Source: JAEUIG01 sp046349775 (GTDB lineage Bacteria > Planctomycetota > Planctomycetia > Planctomycetales > Planctomycetaceae). Taken from it: a DNA stretch of 29,641 bases. The notes beneath the pieces were generated by a model, which was given only the letters and a program-made list of their open reading frames with translations, made no database searches and had not been told where the DNA came from. A program made the translations under genes and the position numbers. Below are positions 16,790 through 24,578 of this stretch, in pieces. Location of the stretch: positions 1 through 29,641 of the forward strand of contig JAXMBS010000069.1 of NCBI GenBank assembly GCA_046349775.1. The letters run 5' to 3'. Position 1 is the first letter of the stretch; each line of letters opens with the position of its first letter.

Positions 16790-17233
16790 TTACATGGAAT
16801 TGTCCTTGACCGCCACGAAGAAGCCCTGCACTCCCTCCGCACGCCCCGCCGCACGGGCGACCTCCTCCACAAATCCAGATGGCGTCTCTCGGTCCGCTTT
16901 GATCAACACTCGAGTTCTCTGTTGCGCGACCCCCTGCGCGACATAGCTCGTGATTTCGCTCATCGTCGCCGGACCGTCTTTCTTCACGCCGTCCGCCAGA
17001 TAAACTTCCGGCGTGTCGTTGTCGTAGAAAACAGTAATGATGACCGCCTTTTCCTCCAGGCCCTTGCCGGTCTGCGCCGGCGGCAGCACTAATGTCGAGC
17101 TGACCTCCATCGTCGACGTCACGATGAAGAACGCCAGCAGGATGAACGTCATGTCGATCATCGCCGTGAAATCCGGCTCGTCTTCCACGTGATCGTGGCG
17201 ACCGGCTTTCCCGGATTCGTTGAACAGCGCCAT
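16790..17233 (-). CDS. exbD: ExbD/TolR-family biopolymer transport protein
   Basis: The ATG at 17233 gives 147 residues and has AGGGG 11 bases upstream. An earlier TTG at 17242 is less likely. The N-terminus is cytoplasmic and charged (GRHDHVEDEPDF). The single membrane helix begins AMIDMTFILLAFFIVTST with the conserved Asp27. The periplasmic domain has the usual alternating strands and helices, ending in EGVQGFFVAVKDN. Length is typical for the family. It is the first of two ExbD proteins here. Two ExbD chains may form a heteromer in the channel, as TolR/ExbD dimers do, but this is an inference. Confidence 0.85.
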   Translation of the reverse strand: MALFNESGKAGRHDHVEDEPDFTAMIDMTFILLAFFIVTSTMEVSSTLVLPPAQTGKGLEEKAVIITVFYDNDTPEVYLADGVKKDGPATMSEITSYVAQGVAQQRTRVLIKADRETPSGFVEEVARAAGRAEGVQGFFVAVKDNSM

Positions 17234-17244
17234 CGCACACAAAT

Positions 17245-17249
17245 CCCCT
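17245..17249 (-). promoter_or_regulatory. Ribosome binding site AGGGG of exbD
   Basis: AGGGG on the minus strand ends 11 bases before the ATG at 17233 and supports that start over the TTG at 17242. Confidence 0.45.
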
Positions 17250-17286
17250 GGAGCGAACTATCGGTCCACGTCTGCCCGCCGCAGCT

Positions 17287-17943
17287 TCATGCGGCGCGGG
17301 GTTCGCGCATCGCCACTTCCAGGTCATACAGGAATTCGCCGACTTGCTCCTGCACGGAATCGGTCAGCTTGCCGATCCGCACCAGGATGGCGGAGCCCAG
17401 CAACGTCATGGGGACGGCGATCCACAGCCCCAGCATCGTGGACTGCAACGCCAGACTCAGATCGCCGGCGAGTTTCGCGGGGTCCATGCCTTCGCGCGAC
17501 GTCGCGCCGAGACTGGCGAACGCCAGCACCATGCTCGTCACAGTGCCGAGCAGCCCCAGCAGCGGCGCCGCCCGCGTCACCGTGGCGATCCACGAATGCC
17601 GGTGCCGCAACTCGGCCAGCACGTCGCGTTCGAACTTTTCCGCCAGCAGTTGCCGGAGCTTGACCGGTCCCCGTTCGCGGTTCGCCAACGCCACCAGCAC
17701 CAGCTGCGGCGTGGTCTTGCTCCAGTATTGGGGGCTGTCACAGATTTCCGCGATGCCGTCGAAGTCTCGCTGCTGGAGCTTCTCGCGGACCTGCTCCATG
17801 AACTCGTCCGCCTGCTGATTGCTGCGGAAGCGTTTCGATCGTGTCGCCCGCAAGCAGACGATCACCAGGTATACGCCATACAGCCCGGCACAAATCTGCA
17901 CGCCGTACACGAGCGGTTCCGCAAACTCGAGAAGCAGTTTCAT
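17287..17943 (-). CDS. exbB: MotA/TolQ/ExbB proton channel protein
   Basis: The ATG at 17943 gives 218 residues. A GTG at 17955 would add four. Three membrane helices are visible: about 9-31 (LVYGVQICAGLYGVYLVIVC), 120-146 with the signature APLLGLLGTVTSM (Thr134 and Thr136 near the channel) and 166-190 (ALQSTMLGLWIAVPMTLLGS, Thr169 facing the pore). The cytoplasmic loop between helix 1 and helix 2 is long and charged, as in the family. ExbB forms a pentameric ring around an ExbD dimer and conducts protons. It lies between a TonB-like gene and two exbD genes in the same direction. Confidence 0.88.
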   Translation of the reverse strand: MKLLLEFAEPLVYGVQICAGLYGVYLVIVCLRATRSKRFRSNQQADEFMEQVREKLQQRDFDGIAEICDSPQYWSKTTPQLVLVALANRERGPVKLRQLLAEKFERDVLAELRHRHSWIATVTRAAPLLGLLGTVTSMVLAFASLGATSREGMDPAKLAGDLSLALQSTMLGLWIAVPMTLLGSAILVRIGKLTDSVQEQVGEFLYDLEVAMREPRAA

Positions 17944-18012
17944 GTGAGGCCTCACTGTCCTCTGGCCACAGGGCGCCGCGTCGGCGCCGTGCCGCCGTCA
18001 TGGTGTCGTGAT

Positions 18013-18978
18013 CTATTGCAGATACGTCTGTCGCGTCACTTCAAACGTGTATCCCTGGCCCTGCTTCACCACGGCGAAGTACGTCCGCCGAATTTCCTTC
18101 GCCTTGCGATTGGCAAAGTTCCGCTCGACGACCGCCAGCCGGTTTTCCGTCTCCGGAGTATAGAAGTGCAGGATCCGTCCCTGCCCCACCTGAACCCCGG
18201 CTTTCGCCAGCAGCTTGATGTCCGCCGCCTGCCGCTCCCCTCCCTGCCACGTGAAATACAGCCGCTGCTCGTCCTTTGCCGTCGGCACCTCGCGCTTCGT
18301 CGGCGACGCCTGGCTCAGCCGCGAAACGTACACCAGTCGTCCGTCCGGAGACAGCACCCCCAGTTCCACCCGGAAGTAGTCCAGCTGCTTCGCGTATTCC
18401 TCGATCGACGCCTCGTTGGCGAACTTGATGAACCACCGCAGCTCACGCGGAACGCCTCCGCCACGCCCTGGACCGAATCCCAGCGGCGGGCGGCCGCCGC
18501 CGGTCCCGGTTCCCGATGAAGTCCCGGTCATGCCGATATAGGAAGCGGCGCTGGCCTGCGGCCGCACGACTCCCTCCCCGTCTGAGGGGAGCTGCGTCTG
18601 CTCAACCGCCTGATCCGCCATTTCGGCGACATTGGTCAGCGTCGCGTCGATCATGAACTCGTCGGACGCAACATCCCCGCCGCCTCCCCCCTCTTGCCCG
18701 GTGTCGAACTCGGCGGTCCCTCCGACGACCCCCTCCAGCGAGCCGCCGAAGTCGACTTCCGGCTCCAGCTCCACGAACTCCAGCGGGACCGGCTCCGGTT
18801 CCGGCGGCGGGCGATGAGCCAGCCAGTAGGTCACCGCGCCGACCACCGCAAAACACAGCCCGAACACCACCGTCATCATGAACGAGCTGACGCGCTCGTA
18901 CTGCGTCACCCGCAACATGGGGACCGGGCGCCCGGCCTGTGGTCGCCGCGTCCCGGGTGGCGCGTGAGTGGTCGACAT
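18013..18978 (-). CDS. TonB-like energy-transducing protein, first gene of the operon
   Basis: The ATG at 18978 gives 321 residues with a GGGGGGA stretch just upstream. The layout is TonB-like: a short cytoplasmic N-terminus, one membrane helix (residues about 34-54, MMTVVFGLCFAVVGAVTYW), then a proline/glutamate run right after it (HRPPPEPEPVPLEFVE), as in TonB spacers. A Gly/Ser/Thr-rich region follows to about 175. The C-terminal domain (180-321) reads RWFIKFANEASIEEYAKQL, YVSRLSQASPTKREV and TYFAVVKQGQGYTFEV. It is not the classical TonB C-terminal domain by eye, so the partner at the outer membrane may differ. Its position directly before exbB and two exbD genes supports the role. Confidence 0.6.
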   Translation of the reverse strand: MSTTHAPPGTRRPQAGRPVPMLRVTQYERVSSFMMTVVFGLCFAVVGAVTYWLAHRPPPEPEPVPLEFVELEPEVDFGGSLEGVVGGTAEFDTGQEGGGGGDVASDEFMIDATLTNVAEMADQAVEQTQLPSDGEGVVRPQASAASYIGMTGTSSGTGTGGGRPPLGFGPGRGGGVPRELRWFIKFANEASIEEYAKQLDYFRVELGVLSPDGRLVYVSRLSQASPTKREVPTAKDEQRLYFTWQGGERQAADIKLLAKAGVQVGQGRILHFYTPETENRLAVVERNFANRKAKEIRRTYFAVVKQGQGYTFEVTRQTYLQ

Positions 18979-19092
18979 TGGCGATGCGATCCCCCCGGCC
19001 CGCTGGCGCAAAGTTTGGCCGGATCAAGTGTTTCGCACCGCACACTACAGGGTTTGACGCCCGCCGCGGGACGAAAACAAAGCACTTCCGCC

Positions 19093-19121
19093 ATGCTATG
19101 TGGGGGGGCTGGGCCTGTCAA
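19093..19121 (-). promoter_or_regulatory. Sigma70-type promoter of the ExbBD operon
   Basis: On the minus strand TTGACA (19116-19121, perfect -35) is followed after exactly 17 bases by TAGCAT (19093-19098; 4 of 6 of the -10). The leader to the ATG at 18978 would be about 108 bases. Confidence 0.5.
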
Positions 19122-19515
19122 CGAGCCGCCAGCGCCGCGTGGTCGCACCGCGGTGCGGATTTCGGCAAGAGGTGTCCCGGACCGTGGAATGATGGAGACT
19201 CCTCACTCCCAACGGCAACTGTCTGGGACACTGGACGCGATCATTCCCGACGACCGTCGCGGGGCGCACTGCAGCGGCGGCGCCTGGCACGAGGAGACTC
19301 GAATCCAGAACAGCAGAATCCGCCGTTGCTGCTCCGGGAGTCCCGCTGTTCCTTGGCTGCACGCTCGCAACCGCAAGGTCCCCCTGCGTCGTACGACCGC
19401 TCCATCCGTAAATTCGCGCAAAATTCGTTTAGCCGGTACAGCCCGAACGGTCGATCTCACCGTTAGGGCCGACGTCGTTCGGCACGTGCGGGCCGACCGT
19501 GCGCCGCCCGCAGCA

Positions 19516-19526
19516 GGGGAGGGGGA
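19516..19526 (+). promoter_or_regulatory. Strong purine ribosome site GGGGAGGGGGAG
   Basis: A long G/A run ends a few bases before the ATG at 19530. It is the strongest Shine-Dalgarno-like stretch in the window and fixes the start of the lipoprotein. Confidence 0.6.
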
Positions 19527-19529
19527 GCT

Positions 19530-20189
19530 ATGCGAATTGTCCGTCGGCTTAGCGCCGCCGCGCTCATGTTGCCGCTGTTGTTCGGCCTCGGCTGCAGCTG
19601 CCTGCAGGAAGAGATCGACGAAGATCTGATCTGCCTGCGCAGCTATTCCGACAGCTGGCACGCGTGGCTGTACTACCGGCACAACTGCCCGGATGAGACG
19701 TGGTATCCCCACGATTACGGCAAGGGATTCCGCGAGGGCTATCGCGACGTGGCGAACGGCGGCAATGGCTGCCCGCCATCTTTGCCGCCGCAATGCTACT
19801 GGTCGGTTTGCTACCAGAATCCGATCGGTCAAGCGCAGGTCCAGGAGTGGTTTCGCGGATACGTGTTCGGCGCCAACGCCGCGCGACTCGACGGCGTCGC
19901 CGACTACAACCAGATCATGACGTCGCAACGCCTGTTTGGGCGCTGCGGACCGCAAGGATCCCCGGGCGACGTGCACTACACAGACCACGGTTCCGGCTGG
20001 TCGACGGACGGCACACAGGCGACGCCGACCCCCGCCACCGGTGAGCCGCCGCCCGTGCCCGGCACCGAAATTCCGTCTGAGCCGTACTTCCCGGAAGAAT
20101 CGCCGACGCCGTCGGGGCCCCGCGCGGAGGGACAGCAGCAGGAACTCTTGCAGTTGCTGCAGTCGACGGACGGCCCGGCATTGCAATGA
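19530..20189 (+). CDS. Planctomycete-type lipoprotein preceding a polysaccharide-export gene
   Basis: The 219-residue protein has a short signal and a lipobox-like LFGLGC with Cys22 (the -3 residue is Gly, so a weak box). The mature part has a motif block DYGKGFREGYRDVANGG, CPPSLPPQCYW and GQAQVQEWFRGYVFGA (about residues 63-115). Repeated Gly and aromatic residues suggest a small globular domain. The C-terminus is proline-rich and disordered and ends in a Gln/Leu helix. The block is, to my memory, recurrent in planctomycetes, but I know no function. The next gene encodes a Wza-type export lipoprotein. The stop codon overlaps an ATGA of the longer upstream frame of that gene. A role in polysaccharide export is inferred. 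Confidence 0.75.
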   Translation: MRIVRRLSAAALMLPLLFGLGCSCLQEEIDEDLICLRSYSDSWHAWLYYRHNCPDETWYPHDYGKGFREGYRDVANGGNGCPPSLPPQCYWSVCYQNPIGQAQVQEWFRGYVFGANAARLDGVADYNQIMTSQRLFGRCGPQGSPGDVHYTDHGSGWSTDGTQATPTPATGEPPPVPGTEIPSEPYFPEESPTPSGPRAEGQQQELLQLLQSTDGPALQ

Positions 20190-20265
20190 CCGTTGCCAAT
20201 ACGCGTGCAACGCCGCGTGACAAAACAGGACCCACTCGTCCGCTGAGAGCACGAGATCGACGGCA

Positions 20266-20271
20266 GGGAGG
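20266..20271 (+). promoter_or_regulatory. Ribosome binding site GGGAGG
   Basis: GGGAGG ends 10 bases before the ATG at 20282. It favours this start over the ATG at 20186, which overlaps the upstream stop codon as ATGA. Confidence 0.45.
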
Positions 20272-20281
20272 CCAGACAGCG

Positions 20282-21610
20282 ATGCTTCTGAACAACAGTC
20301 TCAATCACGACCCGCGCCGCTGCGCACAGGCGTTCGGGCTTGCCGCCCTGCTGCTCTGTCTTGCGCAAGTCGGCTGCAGTGCGCTCGATCTCAACGAATG
20401 CGACATCCCCGCGATTCCTGCCCGTCGCGTGCCGCCGGAACTGCTCGGCCGGCCTCGCGACGACATGCAGCAGATTACGATTTCGCGGCTCCGCCAGAAT
20501 CCACCCAAGGTCTACCAGCTCGGCGCGGGGGACGTTCTGGGCATCTACATCGAATTCGTGCTTGGTGAACAGGGCGAATCGCCGCCGGTCCACTTCCCTG
20601 AAGCCGGCGATCAGCCGCCGGCGATCGGATATCCCGTACCGATTCGCGAAGACGGCACGCTCGCCCTGCCGTCCATCACGCCGGTCCAGGTCGCCGGGAT
20701 GACCCTCGAACAGGCGACCGAGGCCGTTCGCACGGCTTATCTCAATGCAGAGGTGCTCAAGAGCGGCCGCGAAAAGGTGATCGTCACGCTGATGCGCCGC
20801 CGCGAATACCGCGTGCTTGTCATTCGCGAGGAAGAAGGGGCGGCCCAGGTCCAGGAGACCGTCACGAAGAAGGGGACCGGCTACATCATCGACCTGCCGG
20901 CCTACGAAAACGACCTGCTCCACGCCCTCAACGAAACCGGCGGCCTGCCGGGCCTGGATGCCAAAAACGAAATCCTCATCATGCGCGGCGGCTTCCAGGA
21001 CGGCATGCAGCGCGACTTGATGGTCGCGCACATCAACTCCACACGCCAGCCGTGCGAATGTCCGCCGGTGATCCCCGACGACCCGAACACCGTCAAAATT
21101 CCGATCCGCTTCCACCCGGAGAATATCCCGCTCTTCAAGGAAGAGGACATCATCCTGAATACCGGCGACGTCATTTACATTCCGTCGCGCGAACGCGAAC
21201 GGTTCTACACCGGCGGCGTGATGCCGGGCGGCGACCACATGCTCCCGCGCGACTACGATCTCGACGTCCTCGGCGCGATCGCCGTCGCCGGCGGTCCGCT
21301 GGGCGCGGCCGGAACCGGCCTCGGCGCCGTTGGCGGGCGCGCGAGTCAGGGCATCACCACCGGCCGCGGTCCGATCCTCGGCAAGAATCCGTCCAAGTTG
21401 CTGGTGATCCGCAAACTCGAATGCGGCGGCACCGTGGTGATCAAAGTCAACATCAACAAAGCGCTGACCGATTCCTCGCAACGCATCCTCGTGCAGCCGG
21501 AAGACACTCTGATTCTCCAGTACACGATCCCCGAAGAGCTCTACAATGCCGCGCTGAACCTGATCCAGTTCCAGTTCCTGATGAACGGCCTCACCGGCCG
21601 CGGGTTCTGA
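20282..21610 (+). CDS. Wza-type polysaccharide biosynthesis/export lipoprotein with SLBB domains
   Basis: The start at 20282 gives 442 residues and a proper lipoprotein signal (LAALLLCLAQVGC, Cys32). The ATG at 20186 would add 32 residues that bear no signal. The export domain (about 77-170) has the family pattern YQLGAGDVLGIYI, GTLALPSITPVQVAGM and LEQATEAVRTAY. From about 175 there are SLBB-like segments (YRVLVIREEEG and DLLHALNETGGLPGL). The C-terminal part is unusual: a long linker, a Gly-rich stretch (AGGPLGAAGTGLGAVGGRAS) and a last strand-helix unit (TVVIKVNINKAL, QPEDTLILQY). Wza-like proteins form an outer-membrane exit for capsule or exopolysaccharide. A 13-bp terminator stem begins 27 bases after the stop. 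Confidence 0.8.
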   Translation: MLLNNSLNHDPRRCAQAFGLAALLLCLAQVGCSALDLNECDIPAIPARRVPPELLGRPRDDMQQITISRLRQNPPKVYQLGAGDVLGIYIEFVLGEQGESPPVHFPEAGDQPPAIGYPVPIREDGTLALPSITPVQVAGMTLEQATEAVRTAYLNAEVLKSGREKVIVTLMRRREYRVLVIREEEGAAQVQETVTKKGTGYIIDLPAYENDLLHALNETGGLPGLDAKNEILIMRGGFQDGMQRDLMVAHINSTRQPCECPPVIPDDPNTVKIPIRFHPENIPLFKEEDIILNTGDVIYIPSRERERFYTGGVMPGGDHMLPRDYDLDVLGAIAVAGGPLGAAGTGLGAVGGRASQGITTGRGPILGKNPSKLLVIRKLECGGTVVIKVNINKALTDSSQRILVQPEDTLILQYTIPEELYNAALNLIQFQFLMNGLTGRGF

Positions 21611-21636
21611 TCGTCGCTGGCGATTGCAAATCTTCC

Positions 21637-21672
21637 GCAGCCCGGCTGCTTGTTCGGCAGCCGGGCTGCTTT
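21637..21672 (+). terminator. Rho-independent terminator, shared by convergent genes
   Basis: GCAGCCCGGCTGC (21637-21649) and GCAGCCGGGCTGC (21657-21669) form a perfect 13-bp stem with a 7-base loop (TTGTTCG), followed by TTT. It lies between the export gene (+) and the stop codon of the secreted protein (-) at 21672-21674, so it may stop transcription from both sides. The minus-strand tail has only a weak ATTTG. Confidence 0.85.
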
Positions 21673-22514
21673 CATTCGGCCACCTGCTCCGGAAAATCTT
21701 TCGCATACCGTGCCAGCAGCGTCGGCACGTCATTGGGCACAACGTAGATCTTTCCGCGAATGTCTTTGGTCTCTCCGGCTTTGAGCCCTCCCAGCCGGAA
21801 GTCCGCGTGCAGGCAGACGGCGACCCCCTGGAACAGCTCCTGGTAGGGTTCAAACGCGGTTGCAAAGATTTTCGATTCATCCTGCGAAAAGCATCCAATC
21901 AACCCGTTGGACGGCACCAGTGTGCTCAACGGTCGCGGATTCACGTCCTCGCGCGGCACGTCCTTTGGACACCACACCTGCCCTGGCACATACCGCGCCA
22001 GCGTCGCCCAGTCGCGCGTCGGCATCCGGCACAGCTCGCCATCGAGAAACACAAAGCTCTTCTCCAGGTACGTCTGTTGGTTGCGACCGGTAAACTTGTC
22101 GACCCGAATGCACGGCTGCGCCCAGTGCGCCACTGATTGCTTGCTGGTGGGATTGTGCGCCGTCAGTCGAAAATCCACTTCATCGGCCGTGGATCGCAGC
22201 GTGTGGTCCACGATGACCCCATCCGTCAGCGTGCACTTCAATCGGATCAATGTGCCATCAGCGGCTGCTTCCAGCAGTTCCGTCTTGTGGCCGACGACCG
22301 TGTGCTTGACCCAGTCCGCGTCGGTCGAGCCGGCGCGGCAATACGCTTCCAGATAGTGAACGCGGATTTCGCCGCCCGGAATCTGCCGCCCTGAGATGGT
22401 GAGATAGTTCTTCTCCCAATGCAGTTTCAAAGGCGGCTCGGCGGCCGTTATGCGCCCAACAGCCAGCGCCAGGACGACAACCAGTCCGATGTGCCGTAAC
22501 AATTGCCAGCGCAT
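21672..22514 (-). CDS. Secreted protein of unknown function
   Basis: I do not recognise a family. The ATG at 22514 gives 280 residues with a signal peptide (LLRHIGLVVVLALAVGRITAAEPP). The mature protein is rich in beta strands (LHWEKNYLTISGRQI, VDFRLTAHNPTSKQSVAHW, CIRVDKFTGRN, GVAVCLHADFRLGGL) and may be a beta-sandwich of the kind seen in sugar-binding or mutarotase-like folds, but that is a guess. It contains at least five cysteines, which could form disulfides in the periplasm. It ends at the shared terminator. A TTGACA-type promoter lies at 22556-22584. Confidence 0.75.
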   Translation of the reverse strand: MRWQLLRHIGLVVVLALAVGRITAAEPPLKLHWEKNYLTISGRQIPGGEIRVHYLEAYCRAGSTDADWVKHTVVGHKTELLEAAADGTLIRLKCTLTDGVIVDHTLRSTADEVDFRLTAHNPTSKQSVAHWAQPCIRVDKFTGRNQQTYLEKSFVFLDGELCRMPTRDWATLARYVPGQVWCPKDVPREDVNPRPLSTLVPSNGLIGCFSQDESKIFATAFEPYQELFQGVAVCLHADFRLGGLKAGETKDIRGKIYVVPNDVPTLLARYAKDFPEQVAE

Positions 22515-22555
22515 GAATCACTGCTCCTGGTGGAACGAGGGCGACCTTCCCCGCC

Positions 22556-22584
22556 ATTCCATTCACGCCGGCAGCGGATGTCAA
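22556..22584 (-). promoter_or_regulatory. Candidate promoter of the secreted-protein gene
   Basis: On the minus strand TTGACA (22579-22584) is followed after exactly 17 bases by TGGAAT (22556-22561; 4 of 6). The leader to the ATG at 22514 would be about 35 bases. Confidence 0.45.
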
Positions 22585-22620
22585 CGCAGGAGATCTGAGG
22601 CGGCTCGCTAAGCCCACGGC

Positions 22621-22629
22621 TGATACAAT
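22621..22629 (+). promoter_or_regulatory. Candidate extended -10 promoter of the PhyH gene
   Basis: TGATACAAT is an extended -10 (TGnTACAAT, 5 of 6). There is no convincing -35. The leader to the ATG at 22684 would be about 48 bases. Confidence 0.4.
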
Positions 22630-22668
22630 CCACAGCTGAATGCATCATGACAGCTCACCAATCTTGAG

Positions 22669-22675
22669 AAGGGAG
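22669..22675 (+). promoter_or_regulatory. Ribosome binding site AAGGGAG
   Basis: AAGGGAG ends 8 bases before the ATG at 22684 and fixes the PhyH start. Confidence 0.6.
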
Positions 22676-22683
22676 CGATTCGC

Positions 22684-23529
22684 ATGAGCCAGTATTGCAG
22701 CGCCGCGGAACTTCGCCGGATGGCCGAGCAGTTCTCCAGAGACGGCTATCTGCGCGTCGAGCAGGCTTTAACGCCAGAACAGGTGGCGCGCTTCAATAAA
22801 GCGGTCGACCGCCATCTGGAGGCCTGGCCGGGCGACTGGGTCGAACTCAGCGATTCGTTTTGCGAGGGGACCAACGTCCTGCCGCACACCGCCGATTTCG
22901 ACGAGGCGATCGAGAATCCGAAGACGCTCGAGATTCTGCGGGCGATCCTCGGCGAACAGATCGCCTTCGAGGAGTTTGCCGTCATGCTCCGCAATCCCAC
23001 CGCGAACCTGAATGAAGTGAAGGGCTGGCACCGGGATCTCATCCGGGAGTACGACCGGCGAATGGAGATCGACGCGGTGTCGATCATGCTGTATTTGACC
23101 GACGTCGGCGCGACCGATCACTGCTTTGCGATCGTGCCGGAAAGCCATAACCGGCTTGTGGACATGAACCCCGCCGACGTGGCCCCCGACGCCGGCGTTG
23201 ACCTGATCGGTCCGGCAGGGACGGGCGTCATTTTTCATGCGCGGGCAATCCACAACGCGCGGCTGAAGCAGAACAGCACTCAGCGGCGAACTCTGCAGGC
23301 TTACTTTTCCGCGTCGCGCGATCAACGGACCGCCGAATGGTCGGAAATCCCGCCGCGCCTCTATCAGAAACAGGATCCGGCGTTGCCACCGCACTTCTAC
23401 GCCAAGTGGAACGTGAAGAACATCCTGGACGGAACCGGGAGACGCCCGTCGGACCTCGACCCGGCTCTGCCACTCCCCCAGGTCATCAAGGAAGTGCAAC
23501 GCCGAGCCAAGCTCAAGATGCGCGGGTGA
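22684..23529 (+). CDS. Phytanoyl-CoA dioxygenase (PhyH) family protein
   Basis: The 281-residue protein has the Fe(II)/2-oxoglutarate dioxygenase site of the PhyH family: His116-x-Asp118 in GWHRDLIREYD, a distal His190 in FHARAIHNA and Arg201 or Arg202 in STQRRTLQAYF as the likely 2-oxoglutarate anchor. The N-terminus has the family start 'QFSRDGYLRVEQALTPEQVARF'. Family members hydroxylate small molecules such as acyl-CoA, ectoine or natural products, so the substrate cannot be read from sequence. The neighbours (a secreted protein in the other direction, a lipoprotein convergent with it) give no pathway. Fe and 2-oxoglutarate use is expected but not shown. Confidence 0.88.
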   Translation: MSQYCSAAELRRMAEQFSRDGYLRVEQALTPEQVARFNKAVDRHLEAWPGDWVELSDSFCEGTNVLPHTADFDEAIENPKTLEILRAILGEQIAFEEFAVMLRNPTANLNEVKGWHRDLIREYDRRMEIDAVSIMLYLTDVGATDHCFAIVPESHNRLVDMNPADVAPDAGVDLIGPAGTGVIFHARAIHNARLKQNSTQRRTLQAYFSASRDQRTAEWSEIPPRLYQKQDPALPPHFYAKWNVKNILDGTGRRPSDLDPALPLPQVIKEVQRRAKLKMRG

Positions 23530-23573
23530 GCAACCGCAGTCTGATGCTTTCGCCTGCGACTCCGCCGCGTGAC

Positions 23574-24578
23574 TTACTCCGCCGTCGGAAACGACTCGAT
23601 CGTCGTCGTCACCCGCTTGTGCTGCTGCAGCACCGGTCGTCCCGGCGCGCGGATCGCCAGATCGATCTCCTGCACGATCTTGGACTCCTTCGGCAGGCCG
23701 GTGTCGCGGAACAACGTGCACTCTCCGACCGTCCGGCCACGCTCCACGACGACATGTAACGCCTCGTGTGCCACGGTTCGCACTCCGCTGGAGACCATCG
23801 GCGTTACGTCGCCGCGCACGTCAATAACCGCCAGCTCCGGCGTCAGATCCCGCAGCGTGCAGAGCGTGTCGATGTGCATCGGCACCGGCCGGGCCATCCG
23901 CTGGGTGTGCCTCCAGGTGTCACCCGCAGCTTTCGTCCCATCAAACGGCAACAGCCCGAGAGTGTCATCGACAAAGTCCACAACGCCGTCGTCTCCGGTC
24001 CCGGCTTCGACGCCAAGCAGCACGTCCTGGCGGCTCTCGGGTGGAACCTTTGCCAACGCTGCCTGGACAAAGGCGGCGAACCCTGCGACGCGCGCGATCC
24101 GGTTTTCGGCGCCGAGCCAGAATGAAAAGCCGCGACCGACCATCCCCTGGTACGCGGCCAGTTCCAGCGGCAGCGCGACCGGCGGGCGATCCGAATCGTA
24201 TTCCAGGGTTTCGCCCCGGTGGTTGCGTGTGAACCGGACCCGATCATAGCGGACGCCCAGCCGCGTCCCGGTCTTGTCCAGCGCTTCGACGGTGATCCCG
24301 AGCAGCATCTCCAGCCGCGATACCGTCGAGTCCGCTGGCTGTCCGGCCATCTCCGGCAACGACTGCATAATCTGCTGCTCGACGACCTTTCGCAGCGGAA
24401 ACCGCTCTCCCACACGCAACTTGAGCTTCAACTCCGCGCGTTCAATCGGTGGTGCCACCGGCACTCTTGGATCGACGGTCGCTGTATCCGTCGCGCGGCC
24501 CGAATCCCCACAGCCGGCCGCCGCCCAGGCACCCGCCAGCAGAATGCCAACTCGGATCGCAGTGACGCAACGTCGCAT
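23574..24578 (-). CDS. Lipoprotein of unknown function, possibly DUF6263-like
   Basis: The ATG at 24578 has AGGGAAGG just upstream and gives 334 residues. A longer frame to 24797 is rejected because the extra 73 residues lack a signal. The signal peptide (RVGILLAGAWAAAGC) ends at a lipobox with Cys23. The mature part is mostly beta strands in the style of DUF6263-like proteins: ELKLKLRVGERFPLRKVVEQQI, LEMLLGITVEALDKTGTRLGV, RVRFTRNHRGETLEYDSD and VVERGRTVGECTLFRDTG. The family label is from memory and uncertain. It lies convergent with the PhyH gene (44 bases apart). Function is unknown. An envelope location is likely. Confidence 0.7.
   Translation of the reverse strand: MRRCVTAIRVGILLAGAWAAAGCGDSGRATDTATVDPRVPVAPPIERAELKLKLRVGERFPLRKVVEQQIMQSLPEMAGQPADSTVSRLEMLLGITVEALDKTGTRLGVRYDRVRFTRNHRGETLEYDSDRPPVALPLELAAYQGMVGRGFSFWLGAENRIARVAGFAAFVQAALAKVPPESRQDVLLGVEAGTGDDGVVDFVDDTLGLLPFDGTKAAGDTWRHTQRMARPVPMHIDTLCTLRDLTPELAVIDVRGDVTPMVSSGVRTVAHEALHVVVERGRTVGECTLFRDTGLPKESKIVQEIDLAIRAPGRPVLQQHKRVTTTIESFPTAE

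Larger units (their letters stand above)
18979..19529. other. Divergent intergenic region with a promoter for the minus-strand operon
   Basis: These 551 bases separate the TonB-like gene (-) from the lipoprotein gene (+). A good minus-strand promoter lies at 19093-19121. On the plus side I see only AT-richer sequence around 19409-19435 (GTAAATTCGCGCAAAATTCG) and no confident promoter before the ATG at 19530. ORFs across the region lack family features. Confidence 0.5.

Noticed and set aside
19976..21898. 640-residue minus-strand ORF over the export gene
   Set aside because: Crosses a strong terminator and lies opposite the lipoprotein and Wza-type genes.
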